A stretch of 52,452 nucleotides of DNA from an uncultured Lachnospiraceae bacterium (GTDB lineage Bacteria > Bacillota > Clostridia > Lachnospirales > Lachnospiraceae): NCBI GenBank assembly GCA_947565305.1, contig CANOFO010000008.1:1-52452 (forward strand), given 5' to 3'. Positions 18,058 through 26,750 of the stretch are shown here, in pieces (position 1 is the stretch's first letter; each line of letters starts with the position of its first letter). The position numbers and the translations under genes were made by a program. The notes beneath the pieces are model-generated. The model saw only the letters and a list, made by a program, of their open reading frames with translations. It had not been told where the DNA came from and searched no databases.

Positions 18058-19794
18058 ATGGCTGAATATTTATCACCAGGCGTATATGTAGAGGAATTTG
18101 ATTCAGGCGGAAAGCCCATGGAAGGCGTTGGTACAAGTACAGCCGGATTTATCGGTCTTGCACAGAGAGGACCAACGGAAGGGGTTCCGCAGCTTGTCAC
18201 CAACTTTGCAGATTTTAAGAGAAAATTTGGCGGGTATCTTTCGGAAAATGAATATGGGGAATACCGGTTTTTGGCGTATGCGGTAGAACACTTTTTTGTG
18301 AACGGTGGTTCCCGCTGTTTTATTTCCCGTGTAGCGCCAAGCGATGCCAGGCCTGCCCGTGCCAGGGTTCCGGCACAGGATTCGGTTCTTAAGGTGCAGG
18401 CGAAAAATCCTGGCTTGTGGGGCAACAGCATGAGTATTGTCGTGACGCCCGCAAGCAAGGCGAAGACCCAGATTTTGGAAGAACTTGAGACAGCGGATGG
18501 GAAACAGTATTCCGTAAAGAGTTCTGTAGGCTTCCATGAAGGGGATGTAGTTGTATACAAGGACATGACGAATGTGGTATACAACCGTGTAGTAAAGAGC
18601 CAGGACAATATCATTGTATTTGAAAAAGAATTTGAACAGGATGTGGTGGATAAGAATCTGCTGCCCAAGAAGGTGATTTCCACCTGTGAGTTCAACCTGG
18701 AAGTGAAGTATGACGACATTGTGGAGTTCTATGAGAATCTGTCCTTTAATGTGTCCATACCGAATTACATTGACAAAAAGACGGCGAAATCTGATTTGAT
18801 TGTTGCCGAGTACATCGGCAGTAAGAAATCTGAGGTAATGGCGCCGTTTGATGAGATTGCCGGAGCAGATCCGGAGAAGGCATTCTGCGTGGTTGCCTTA
18901 AAGGGCGGCAGCAATGGTTCTGTAGCCAACATCAGTGCAGCGGACTTTATCGGCGTGGACAAGGGTGCGGGGAAACGTACCGGTATCCAGGCATTTTTGG
19001 ACAATGACAATGTTTCCATTATGGCAGTTCCCGGGGTGGTAGACCCCAACGTACAGCTGATGCTGGTTGCACATTGTGAAAATCTTGCCAGCCGCTTTGC
19101 CGTGCTGGATATGCCCAGGGATGCCAAGAAAATTGATGACATTATGGCCCACAGGGATATCGTTGACAGCAATTATGCAGCTATGTACCATCCGTGGCTG
19201 GAAGTATTTGACCCATTGGATAAGAAAAACCTGGCGATTCCTCCTTCTGGCTCTGTCATCGGCATTTATGCCCGCAGCGATACCTCAAGAGGCGTACATA
19301 AGGCGCCCGCTAATGAGACGGTACGTGCATGTGTAGGGCTGGACTGCCAGTTTAATAAGGGTGAGCAGGATATCTTAAACCCCAAGGGCGTGAACTTAAT
19401 CCGTTCTTTCCCAGGACAGGGCATCCGTGTCTGGGGTGCGCGCACAGCGAGCAGCGACCCAAGCTGGAAATACGTCAATGTACGCCGCTTATTCATCTTT
19501 ATTGAAGAGAGCATCAAGGCGAACACCAACTGGGCAGTGTTTGAGCCGAACGATGAGGTTTTGTGGGTGCGTGTAAAACGTACGATAGACGTATTCCTGA
19601 CAGGACTTTGGAGGTCAGGTGCACTTGCCGGCTCCGCGCCGTCTGAAGCGTTTTTTGTTAACTGCGGCAGGAATACCATGAGCCAGGATGATATTGATAA
19701 CGGAAGGCTTGTCTGCGTCATCGGCATTGCGCCGGTGAAACCTGCTGAATTTGTAATCTTCAGGATTTCGCAGAAAACAGGTGATTCTGTATAA
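18058..19794 (+). CDS. CIS contractile sheath protein
   Basis: Sheath protein of 578 residues of the phage-tail-sheath family, forming the contractile outer layer. The N-terminus has the family pattern AEYLSPGVYVEEFDSG, and GTSTAGFIGLAQRGP follows. The C-terminal 100 residues (VNVRRLFIFIEESIK, then NCGRNTMSQDDIDNGRL) are the conserved sheath core that joins neighbouring subunits by handshake strands. It is the first gene of the CIS operon. Only one sheath gene is present, unlike Afp/PVC, which have three. It is followed after 64 bases by the first tube gene. Confidence 0.97.
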   Translation: MAEYLSPGVYVEEFDSGGKPMEGVGTSTAGFIGLAQRGPTEGVPQLVTNFADFKRKFGGYLSENEYGEYRFLAYAVEHFFVNGGSRCFISRVAPSDARPARARVPAQDSVLKVQAKNPGLWGNSMSIVVTPASKAKTQILEELETADGKQYSVKSSVGFHEGDVVVYKDMTNVVYNRVVKSQDNIIVFEKEFEQDVVDKNLLPKKVISTCEFNLEVKYDDIVEFYENLSFNVSIPNYIDKKTAKSDLIVAEYIGSKKSEVMAPFDEIAGADPEKAFCVVALKGGSNGSVANISAADFIGVDKGAGKRTGIQAFLDNDNVSIMAVPGVVDPNVQLMLVAHCENLASRFAVLDMPRDAKKIDDIMAHRDIVDSNYAAMYHPWLEVFDPLDKKNLAIPPSGSVIGIYARSDTSRGVHKAPANETVRACVGLDCQFNKGEQDILNPKGVNLIRSFPGQGIRVWGARTASSDPSWKYVNVRRLFIFIEESIKANTNWAVFEPNDEVLWVRVKRTIDVFLTGLWRSGALAGSAPSEAFFVNCGRNTMSQDDIDNGRLVCVIGIAPVKPAEFVIFRISQKTGDSV

Positions 19795-19858
19795 GCGTTA
19801 CTGTTAACAAAATCATTTCTTCTAAAAATAATTAGTCAGAAAGGAGCGTTGTGAAGAG

Positions 19859-20284
19859 ATGGCAAGTACTCCATATGGAAAATTTAGATATAAGGTAGAA
19901 ATTGACGGCTTAGAGGCAGGCGGCTTCTCAGAGGCGTCCGGATTTGACGCCTCGATTGATGTGATTGAGTACCGCGAGGGCGACATGGTACAGACACCGC
20001 TGAAACTCCCCGGACTGAAAAAGTATGGCAACATCACATTGAAACAGGGTGTTGCAGATTCTATGGTAATGTATGAGTGGATGATTGCGGGCGTGGAAGG
20101 TGAAGTGGAGCGCAAGACAATCACGATTACCATTCTGGATGAGACGGAAACAGCTACGGCATCCTGGCAGGTAATCAATGCATGGCCGGCGAAATATACG
20201 GCGCCGGACTTCAATGCGACATCATCAGAGGTTGCAATTGAGAGCATTGAGATTGCCCACGAGGGGATGACCAGGGTATCTTAA
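19859..20284 (+). CDS. CIS inner tube protein 1 (gp19/Hcp-like)
   Basis: Tube protein of 141 residues of the T4 gp19-like family. The start PYGKFRYKVEIDGLEAGGF, the SEASGFD segment and the KYGNITLKQGV motif are typical. Hexamers of this protein stack inside the sheath to form the rigid tube that is driven into the target. An AAAGGAG site precedes the ATG. It is probably the major tube component, since it directly follows the sheath gene and is followed by a strong intercistronic hairpin. Confidence 0.95.
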   Translation: MASTPYGKFRYKVEIDGLEAGGFSEASGFDASIDVIEYREGDMVQTPLKLPGLKKYGNITLKQGVADSMVMYEWMIAGVEGEVERKTITITILDETETATASWQVINAWPAKYTAPDFNATSSEVAIESIEIAHEGMTRVS

Positions 20285-20299
20285 AGACAGTTAAATTTA

Positions 20300-20326
20300 T
20301 GCCCCGGGCATTGGTTGCCCGGGGCA
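20300..20326 (+). promoter_or_regulatory. Strong intercistronic hairpin after tube gene 1
   Basis: A perfect 11-bp stem, mostly GC (20300-20310 with 20316-20326), has a TTGGT loop. No T-run follows (AGATAGG), so it is not a standard terminator. It lies between the abundant sheath/tube genes and the rest of the operon and probably protects or attenuates the mRNA there, giving more sheath and tube than baseplate. Confidence 0.6.
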
Positions 20327-20351
20327 GATAGGAAAGCAGGGTGGCAAGCAG

Positions 20352-20720
20352 ATGTTTGAAACAGAATTTTCTTTTGTCCTCCCCAAAGGTTACATGGACA
20401 GGGATGGCAATTTGCACAAAGAGGGGAAGATGCGCCTGGCCACAGCGGCAGACGAGATTATTCCGCTGCGTGACCCCAGGGTGCAGCAGAATCCGGGATA
20501 CCTCGTGGTTATCTTGCTCTCAAGGGTAATTACCAGCCTGGGGACGATGCCTGCGGTGGACACCAAGGTGATAGAAGGCCTGTATACGCCGGATTTGGCA
20601 TATCTGCAGGATTTATATGAAAGGGTCAACCAGGCGGAAATTCCCGTATACCGCACGGTCTGCCCACATTGCGGGGAAGAGATAGAAGTGCCCGTAAATT
20701 TTATGGAAGCCGGGCTATAA
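20352..20720 (+). CDS. CIS tail assembly chaperone-like protein with zinc ribbon
   Basis: Small protein of 122 residues of the type usually found between the two tube genes in non-phage CIS loci and named phage tail assembly protein. The pattern is a beta-rich N-terminus (FETEFSFVLPKGYMDRDG), the conserved RLATAADEIIPLRDPRV, then helical LLSRVITSLG and DLAYLQDLYERVN. A CPHC motif near residue 107, inside a short C-terminal segment, suggests half of a zinc knuckle. It probably chaperones tube or baseplate hub assembly. The start is ATG at 20352, with a GCAGGGTGG site. Confidence 0.8.
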   Translation: MFETEFSFVLPKGYMDRDGNLHKEGKMRLATAADEIIPLRDPRVQQNPGYLVVILLSRVITSLGTMPAVDTKVIEGLYTPDLAYLQDLYERVNQAEIPVYRTVCPHCGEEIEVPVNFMEAGL

Positions 20721-20902
20721 ATTTATATCCGGCGGACAAAATTTATGAGGAGGCGGCATTTGTCGCCTATTATGTGCACTGGGGCAGGGATGATATCCTA
20801 GGGCTTACGCACCGTGAACGGCTCCGCTGGTGCAAAGAAATCTCAGACATCAATCGGAAAATCAGCCGTGAGCCGGTGAAGAATGATATTTTCCAGATGT
20901 AA
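20669..20902 (+). CDS. DUF6760-like small CIS protein
   Basis: A short protein of at most 77 residues. The conserved core is YPADKIYEEAAFVAYYVHW followed by a LTHRERLRWCKEISDINRK helix, as in the small protein that regularly follows the assembly chaperone gene in CIS clusters. The only start in frame before the core is TTG at 20669, which overlaps the previous gene by 52 bases and has no good ribosome site. The true start may therefore be a rare codon nearer the core, or translation may be coupled to the upstream gene. The function is unknown. Confidence 0.7.
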   Translation: MRGRDRSARKFYGSRAINLYPADKIYEEAAFVAYYVHWGRDDILGLTHRERLRWCKEISDINRKISREPVKNDIFQM

Positions 20903-20959
20903 GGAAGATGCCGTTGGTGTTCTGTGGGGAAATGAGGCTGCGCGCAGAGGTGAGAAGAG

Positions 20960-21400
20960 ATGGCAATGCAGGACAATCTTGCAAAACGCACAAAGTTTAA
21001 AGTGATACTGGACGGAAGACCTTTGGGTTTTTCCAAGGTGTCCAATATATCGTCCACGATGGAATTTGAAACTGTTGTGGAGGGCGGGGTCAATGACAGG
21101 GTCCATTATCTGCCCAAACCGCGGCAGTCGCTGGATAAGCTGGTCTTGGAATATGGAATTGCCAGCGGGGAACTGACACGGACCACTCTGACAGCGGGGT
21201 ATGAACTCAAAAAAGGCATCATCATCATGGTCATGCCGGAGTCAGGCCTCGTGCCCACTGCCACTTATCAGGCAAATTGGGGGATAGTCACTAAATGGGA
21301 AATTGACACCCTGGATGCGACGAGCAGCGGCGTGCTGATTAAGAAAGTAGAAATCTCCCATAATGGGCTGGCGGAAACAATTAATAAAATTGGCATATAA
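20960..21400 (+). CDS. CIS inner tube protein 2 (tube initiator candidate)
   Basis: Second gp19-like tube protein, 146 residues. It begins with AKRTKFKVILDGRPLGFSKV and ends with a SSGVLIKKVEISHNGL strand. It differs clearly from tube protein 1 and lies next to the baseplate genes, as Afp5/PVC5 do. The likely role is the first tube ring that joins the spike and baseplate to the main tube. An AGAGGTGAG site precedes the ATG. Confidence 0.92.
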   Translation: MAMQDNLAKRTKFKVILDGRPLGFSKVSNISSTMEFETVVEGGVNDRVHYLPKPRQSLDKLVLEYGIASGELTRTTLTAGYELKKGIIIMVMPESGLVPTATYQANWGIVTKWEIDTLDATSSGVLIKKVEISHNGLAETINKIGI

Positions 21401-21434
21401 GGAATGCATGGTTAGAATTTGCTAGGGTAGTCAA

Positions 21435-24400
21435 ATGTTAAGGTTAAGAGAGGCTTTTTCACAAAAAATACATTTTCATATCAGACAGGATATGCTGCAG
21501 CGGCTGTGGGACAAGTATGTTCCGTCAGATTCCGCAGAGTATGGGGATATCCAGCTTATTTACCTGGGGCAGGAGGCAGCACAGCCAGAGGAACAGTCCC
21601 AGAAGATACAGCTGCTGATTAGCCTTGTGCTCAGAAACAGGATTATGCGCATGGGACTGGATAAAGCGCCCATTAAGACTGCGCTTGTCCGGGAACAGAT
21701 GAAAAGCAGTTCGCAGCGCATGGAGAAATATTATCTGATGCAGCTGAAATGCTGTGATTTTGTGATGTATCGAAAAGTATGCAGGTATGTGGGGCTGATT
21801 GACCAGGCAGAAGCGGAAGACAGGCGGTACAGGAACTGGCAGAAAGAAAGCCAAGCGATTGAAAAACAGCGGGAGGAGTACCGGCTGTTCTCCTTGTTTT
21901 CTTCGGAGATGAAAGAATTTCTAAAGGAACGTTCGTATGAGGCGATGCGTGCCGTAGAAAGGGATATTTTGTATGTTTTGTCAGAAAAAGAATATCATAA
22001 GCTGGCCGAACGCCTTATCTGGCAGGAGCGGGAAACATTTCTTTCCTGTCTGGAAAAGTGTGATAAAGTGCAATACAATAAAATATTAAAACGACTGGAA
22101 AAAAGCAGTAAGGAGTTAAGCATAAAGCTGTTTCAAAGCTGGGTGAAAGGTCAGGGAATGGAAGCTGTCAGGGCGCTGGATTCCCATGAGTATATGTTGT
22201 TTTACCAGCGGGCGGTAAGCGTGATAAACGAGGAGGCTGCAGACAGGCAGCTGGTGGTATGGAAGAAAAATAAAGAGAAAATGCTCCGCTATGTCAAGCG
22301 GCAGGAGCCAGAGAAGATTCTTTATCTTCTGCGGCAGATGGAACAATTTGCGGAGGAAACAAGCAGCGTTTCAGTTGAAAATATGGCGCAGTTTACCGCT
22401 GTTTTTAATGAGAAGTTCACACAGCTTGAGGAACAGTATTTTCAGCAAGTAATCAAGGAGTTGCGCGAACAGGCGGCCTCTGTTTTGAACGACAGAACGT
22501 ATCAGGCGATTGCCCAGCGGGCGCAGCATTTCCTGTGGGAAGAGACAGCTGAGAAGCCTGTGGGCGAAAACAGGTTGCCGGCAGGGGAGGAAAGGCACAG
22601 AGGAGAAAGCAGGTTCCTGACGGTTGGCGTCAGCCGGATTGCAGAACGCATAGAGCAGGAACTGACGCTGAAGCAGGAGCGGTTAAAAGAGCGGCAGGCG
22701 CAGATTTTTGTGACATACCAGAATGCATACCGTGAGGTATTGGGGACAATTAACCGTGCACTGCAGGAGCAATATGACGTATTGCAGTTTAACAAAGAAA
22801 TATTTTCGGCTCAGTATAAAGGCAAGCTTGTGAAAGAGATATTCCAAAGCCAGCACAGAGGGGAATTTAGCGAAGAGGAAATAGAGAGAATCTGTGAGCT
22901 TGGCAGGGTGTTTGCGGAACCGATTGCCACAGAAGAGGGGCAGGAGATAACCGGCGAAAGGTTTACATTGTCATGGCATACGGATGAGCGGGAGGTCCAG
23001 GGGATACAACAGGCGATTGCTGATATCCGTGAACAGAAGGAGGAAAAGCAGTCAGAATTTATCGGGAATTTGGCAGAGGCAATGTTTATCTGGGAGCAGG
23101 TACATGTATCAGCCCGGCAGATTTCCCGGATGGTGGAAGAATTGTCAGGAAAGGTTTCCTTTTCGCAGAATGCCCAAGGCAGGGTGGAAGAGGGGCAGAT
23201 ACAGCTAATAGGGGAGAAGATAACGGAATTTTCTTTGCTGCAGCGGACAGAAGAAAATCAGGCAGCAGAGCAGATACAGCTGATAGGGGAGAAAATTATG
23301 GAATTTTCTTTGCTGCAGCGGACAGAAGAAAACCAGGCAGCAGAGCAGATACAGCTGATAGGGAGAAAAATAACAGAATCTTTTTTGCAGGGCACAGAAG
23401 GGGAACGAGAAAAAGGGCAGATACAGATTCCAGGGAAAAAATTACAAAAAATCATATCACAGCGTATCAAAGGGGAGCAGGGAAACACGTATATACAGAT
23501 TACAGAGGAAAAGATAAAAGATTTTTATTTAAAGAAAATAGAAGAAAAACAGAAAGAGACAATTAGAAAGAGTGGAGAGCAGAGATTAGAAAGAATATTT
23601 ACAAAGATTCCAGAGAAAGTGGTAGAGGAGATATTCCAAAGCCAGCACAGAGGGGAATTTAGCGAAGAGGAAATAGAGAGAATCTGTGAGCTTGGCAGGG
23701 TGTTTGCGGAACCGATTGCCATAGAAGAGGGTCAGGGAATAACAGGTGAAAGGCTTGCATTACCGCGTCATACGGATAAGCATGAAACGCAGAAGGTACA
23801 ACAGGCGATTTCTTATCTCCAGGAACTGGAGGAGGAAAAGCAGTCAGAATTTATCGGGAATTTGGCAGAGGCGATGTTTATCTGGGAGCAGGTACATGTA
23901 TCAGCCCAGCAGATTTCCCGGATGGTGGAAGAATTGTCAGGACAGGCGCCTTTTGCACAGGATGTATGGGGCAGAGTGGAAGAGAGACAGATACAGCTGA
24001 TAGGGAGAAAAATAACGGAATCTTTTTTGCATGGCATAGAAGGGGAACAAGGAAAAGGGCAGATACAGATTCCGGAGAAAAAAATACAACAAATCATATC
24101 GCGGCATATTGAAGGGGAGCAGGGAGAAACATATATACAGATAACAGAGAAAAAAATAAGAGAATTCTATTTAAAGAATATAGAAGAAAATCACAAAGAA
24201 ATAATTAGAAAGAGTGAAGAGCAGAGATTAGGATTAACATTTACGCAGGTTCTGGAAAAAGTGGTAGAGGAGATATTCCAAAGCCAGCACAGAGGGGAAT
24301 TTGGCGAAGAGGAAATAGAGAGAATCTGTGAGCTTGGCAGGGTGTTTGCGGAACCGATTGCCATAGAAGAGGGTCAGGGAATAACAGGTGAAAGGCTTGC

Positions 24401-25988
24401 ATTACCGCGTCATACGGATAAGCATGAAACGCAGAAGGTACAACAGGCGATTTCTTATCTCCAGGAACTGGAGGAGGAAAAGCAGTCAGAATTTATCGGG
24501 AATTTGGCAGAGGCAGTGTTTATCTGGGAGCAGGCACATGTATCGGCTCAGCAGATTTCCCAGACGGTGGAAGAACTGTCAGGACAGGTTTCTTTTTCGC
24601 AGAGTGCCCAAGGCAGGGTGGAAGAGGGACAGATACTGCAGATGGGGAGCAAAATAAAGGAAATTCTTTTGCAGAAGATAGATAAGGCAAAAACCGTACA
24701 TGTTCCATATAGCAAATTGTGGGAGTGGGGCAGGGCGTTGCTGTTCTATCAGAAGTTGCCGGTTTCAGGAAATGTGCGGCTGGAGGAAATGCATGATTTG
24801 GTCAATGAGCAGCAGGAAAGGGGCAGCGATACAGACAATCCGCAGCAGGAGGATGTGCAGACAGATATCATACGTCGTCAGATAGAGGCAGCAAAAGACA
24901 AAAACAGCTTAAGGCAGTTGATTGTACAGATTAACCATCAGGCGTCTTCCCGACAGAAAACACAAGAAAACATCCTGGTATATGCGGATAGCCAGCTTCA
25001 TGCACAGCCGGTACAAGATTTGATCCGCTATCTGCGGGAATTAGACGAGAGGCAATATGGGGAATTTGTCAGGCAAATGTCCCAAGTTATGGAAATTCAG
25101 CGGCAGCTGCATACTGCACTGGAGAAAATAAAAGGCGATGCAAAAAATCCATGGGAAGGAGCGCAAATCCACTATCTGCAGCCGCAGGGAAATGCAGAAA
25201 AAATGCAGGAGGAAGCGGAGAACCGTTATCTGCAGCCGCAGGGAAGTGCAGAAAAAATGCAGGAGGAAGCGGAGAACCGTTATCTGCAGCCGCAGGGAAG
25301 TGCAGAAAAAATACAGGGGAAAGCGGAAATCCGCTATCTGCAGCCGCAGGGAAGTGCGGCAAATCCACAGACAGAGACTGGCCGTATTGCCGTTTGGCAG
25401 AAACAGGACAGCCAGCGTTTGGCGGCAGCATATCCAGAGCTTGCAGTGCGTATTCGGGAATTTGAGAGGCAGAGGCGTCAGCTTACGCAAAAGCGTATGC
25501 AGGCTGCCAGACAGGAATTTTTCCATCAGCCGCATCAACAAAATCCTGCACCTCAGGCAGCAGATACAGGAGAGCCAGATTTATGGCAGACGATGTTATC
25601 CATAAATGAGCCGGAATTGTTAGGAGCAGCATTGCCACTAAATGATAGAAATTCGCCGGATTTCAGGGTGGTCCTAGAAGGCGGCAAGGATGTCCTGGCT
25701 GCCCGGGAAAAAGAAATCCGGGCATGGGAGCTGCAATACTCCATGCAGAATGCATATGTTTCGGATGAGGAACAGCAGAAGGACAAAATGCGCATGCACG
25801 AGGAGACCATACAGATGAAGTCTGCGCAGGAGCAGCTTGGCAAGAAGCTGCAGGAAGTGGAAACACAGCTAAAGAAAGTGGAGACAGCGGCAAAAGCCAA
25901 AGAAGATGTGCGGGCGTTTGCTGACCAGGTAAAACAGCAGCTTTATGAGGAACTCCATGTGGAAAAGCTGCGCAGGGGGCTGATTTAG
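21435..25988 (+). CDS. Giant repeat-rich helical CIS protein, candidate tape measure or scaffold
   Basis: Not assigned to a family. The 1517 residues are strongly helical and rich in Gln, Glu, Arg and Lys, with no signal peptide or membrane helix. The N-terminal 450 residues are a non-repetitive helical region. A block starting EIFQSQHRGEF recurs near residues 468, 732 and 946. Between the first two, a 25-residue unit with the core QIQLIGEKI is repeated. Residues 1245-1316 are four 18-residue copies around YLQPQG. The C-terminal 150 residues form a charged coiled coil. It lies between tube 2 and the LysM baseplate gene. Afp-type tape-measure proteins are also long and helical but lie near the ATPase gene. 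The ribosome site is weak (TAGGG). Confidence 0.75.
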   Translation: MLRLREAFSQKIHFHIRQDMLQRLWDKYVPSDSAEYGDIQLIYLGQEAAQPEEQSQKIQLLISLVLRNRIMRMGLDKAPIKTALVREQMKSSSQRMEKYYLMQLKCCDFVMYRKVCRYVGLIDQAEAEDRRYRNWQKESQAIEKQREEYRLFSLFSSEMKEFLKERSYEAMRAVERDILYVLSEKEYHKLAERLIWQERETFLSCLEKCDKVQYNKILKRLEKSSKELSIKLFQSWVKGQGMEAVRALDSHEYMLFYQRAVSVINEEAADRQLVVWKKNKEKMLRYVKRQEPEKILYLLRQMEQFAEETSSVSVENMAQFTAVFNEKFTQLEEQYFQQVIKELREQAASVLNDRTYQAIAQRAQHFLWEETAEKPVGENRLPAGEERHRGESRFLTVGVSRIAERIEQELTLKQERLKERQAQIFVTYQNAYREVLGTINRALQEQYDVLQFNKEIFSAQYKGKLVKEIFQSQHRGEFSEEEIERICELGRVFAEPIATEEGQEITGERFTLSWHTDEREVQGIQQAIADIREQKEEKQSEFIGNLAEAMFIWEQVHVSARQISRMVEELSGKVSFSQNAQGRVEEGQIQLIGEKITEFSLLQRTEENQAAEQIQLIGEKIMEFSLLQRTEENQAAEQIQLIGRKITESFLQGTEGEREKGQIQIPGKKLQKIISQRIKGEQGNTYIQITEEKIKDFYLKKIEEKQKETIRKSGEQRLERIFTKIPEKVVEEIFQSQHRGEFSEEEIERICELGRVFAEPIAIEEGQGITGERLALPRHTDKHETQKVQQAISYLQELEEEKQSEFIGNLAEAMFIWEQVHVSAQQISRMVEELSGQAPFAQDVWGRVEERQIQLIGRKITESFLHGIEGEQGKGQIQIPEKKIQQIISRHIEGEQGETYIQITEKKIREFYLKNIEENHKEIIRKSEEQRLGLTFTQVLEKVVEEIFQSQHRGEFGEEEIERICELGRVFAEPIAIEEGQGITGERLALPRHTDKHETQKVQQAISYLQELEEEKQSEFIGNLAEAVFIWEQAHVSAQQISQTVEELSGQVSFSQSAQGRVEEGQILQMGSKIKEILLQKIDKAKTVHVPYSKLWEWGRALLFYQKLPVSGNVRLEEMHDLVNEQQERGSDTDNPQQEDVQTDIIRRQIEAAKDKNSLRQLIVQINHQASSRQKTQENILVYADSQLHAQPVQDLIRYLRELDERQYGEFVRQMSQVMEIQRQLHTALEKIKGDAKNPWEGAQIHYLQPQGNAEKMQEEAENRYLQPQGSAEKMQEEAENRYLQPQGSAEKIQGKAEIRYLQPQGSAANPQTETGRIAVWQKQDSQRLAAAYPELAVRIREFERQRRQLTQKRMQAARQEFFHQPHQQNPAPQAADTGEPDLWQTMLSINEPELLGAALPLNDRNSPDFRVVLEGGKDVLAAREKEIRAWELQYSMQNAYVSDEEQQKDKMRMHEETIQMKSAQEQLGKKLQEVETQLKKVETAAKAKEDVRAFADQVKQQLYEELHVEKLRRGLI
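22836..24560 (+). repeat. Three long diverged-spacing direct repeats inside the giant helical protein gene
   Basis: Near-identical DNA blocks begin at 22836, 23628 and 24270 (steps of 792 and 642 bases). Each starts with GAGATATTCCAAAGCCAGCA and continues nearly unchanged for about 90 bases, with longer similar stretches downstream. All steps are multiples of three, so recombination between them would change protein length without breaking the frame. Confidence 0.85.
23196..23370 (+). repeat. 75-bp tandem repeats in the giant helical protein gene
   Basis: The segment starting CAGATACAGCT occurs at 23196, 23271 and 23346 with an exact 75-base step, encoding a 25-residue unit. The first two copies are almost identical over their full length and the third diverges after about 30 bases. 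Confidence 0.85.
25167..25382 (+). repeat. Four 54-bp tandem repeats in the giant helical protein gene
   Basis: Units run 25167-25220, 25221-25274, 25275-25328 and 25329-25382, each coding 18 residues with the core RYLQPQGSAEK. Copies 2 and 3 are almost identical, and copies 1 and 4 have drifted. The step keeps the reading frame. Confidence 0.9.
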
Positions 25989-26054
25989 ATGCTATAAACG
26001 AAAAACAGGGAAAATAATTATAGCAAGCGACAAAATAGAAAGCGAGGGATTCTT

Positions 26055-26726
26055 GTGGGGCTTACGAAAGCGAAACTGGAAATTGAAAAAGAAGTAGGAA
26101 AAAGCGTGATAGACGTGCTGTTCAATCCTTCGGAATACCAGCTGACGGATGGCGCCAATTACTCAGAGAAGAAAGTGCCGGGGCTGGATGGACCGATTAT
26201 CCAGTATGTCTCCGGGGAGGCTACAGAATTATCCCTCAGTCTTTTTCTGGATACATACGTGCCCAAAAAACCAAAGTCGCTGTTTTCTTTCGGCGGCGGA
26301 AATTCGGATAGTTCCACGGATGTCTCCGATATTACCAAGAAAATTGCTGATGCGACCTCCATAGACGGAAGCCTGCACCGCCCGCCTAAAGTTACATTTA
26401 AGTGGGGGTCGCTGAAATTTGAAGGCGTTGTGACGAAATTTAACCATACTTACACAATGTTCACGGAGAGTGGGATGCCGGTCCGTGCCAAGGTAAGCCT
26501 GACGTTTAAATCCCTGATATCACCAGATGATACCAGGAGGAAATCGCCTTTTGAATCCCCGGACCGTACCAAATACCGTACCATCCGCCAAGGGGTAGGG
26601 CTTTGGGATATTGCCAATATGGAATATGGAGATCCGGATATGTGGAAAGTGATTGCCCGGGCAAACGGAATTATGAATCCTTTGGACGTAAAGCCGGGGC
26701 AGGTGGTAAAGCTTCCGGCAATATAA
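26055..26726 (+). CDS. LysM-domain CIS baseplate protein (Afp7-like)
   Basis: Protein of 223 residues. The N-terminal region starts with KAKLEIEKEVGKSVIDVLFNP, typical of the CIS/phage protein that links the tube to the spike (gp53-like). The C-terminal 55 residues are a LysM domain (RTIRQGVGLWDIANMEYGD, then LDVKPGQVVKLP). LysM domains bind peptidoglycan-type glycans, but in CIS baseplates they are mainly structural. The start is GTG at 26055 with a GAGGGA site. It is followed 24 bases later by the spike hub gene. Confidence 0.92.
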   Translation: MGLTKAKLEIEKEVGKSVIDVLFNPSEYQLTDGANYSEKKVPGLDGPIIQYVSGEATELSLSLFLDTYVPKKPKSLFSFGGGNSDSSTDVSDITKKIADATSIDGSLHRPPKVTFKWGSLKFEGVVTKFNHTYTMFTESGMPVRAKVSLTFKSLISPDDTRRKSPFESPDRTKYRTIRQGVGLWDIANMEYGDPDMWKVIARANGIMNPLDVKPGQVVKLPAI

Positions 26727-26750
26727 GGCTTTATAAAGGAGTGGACAAAG

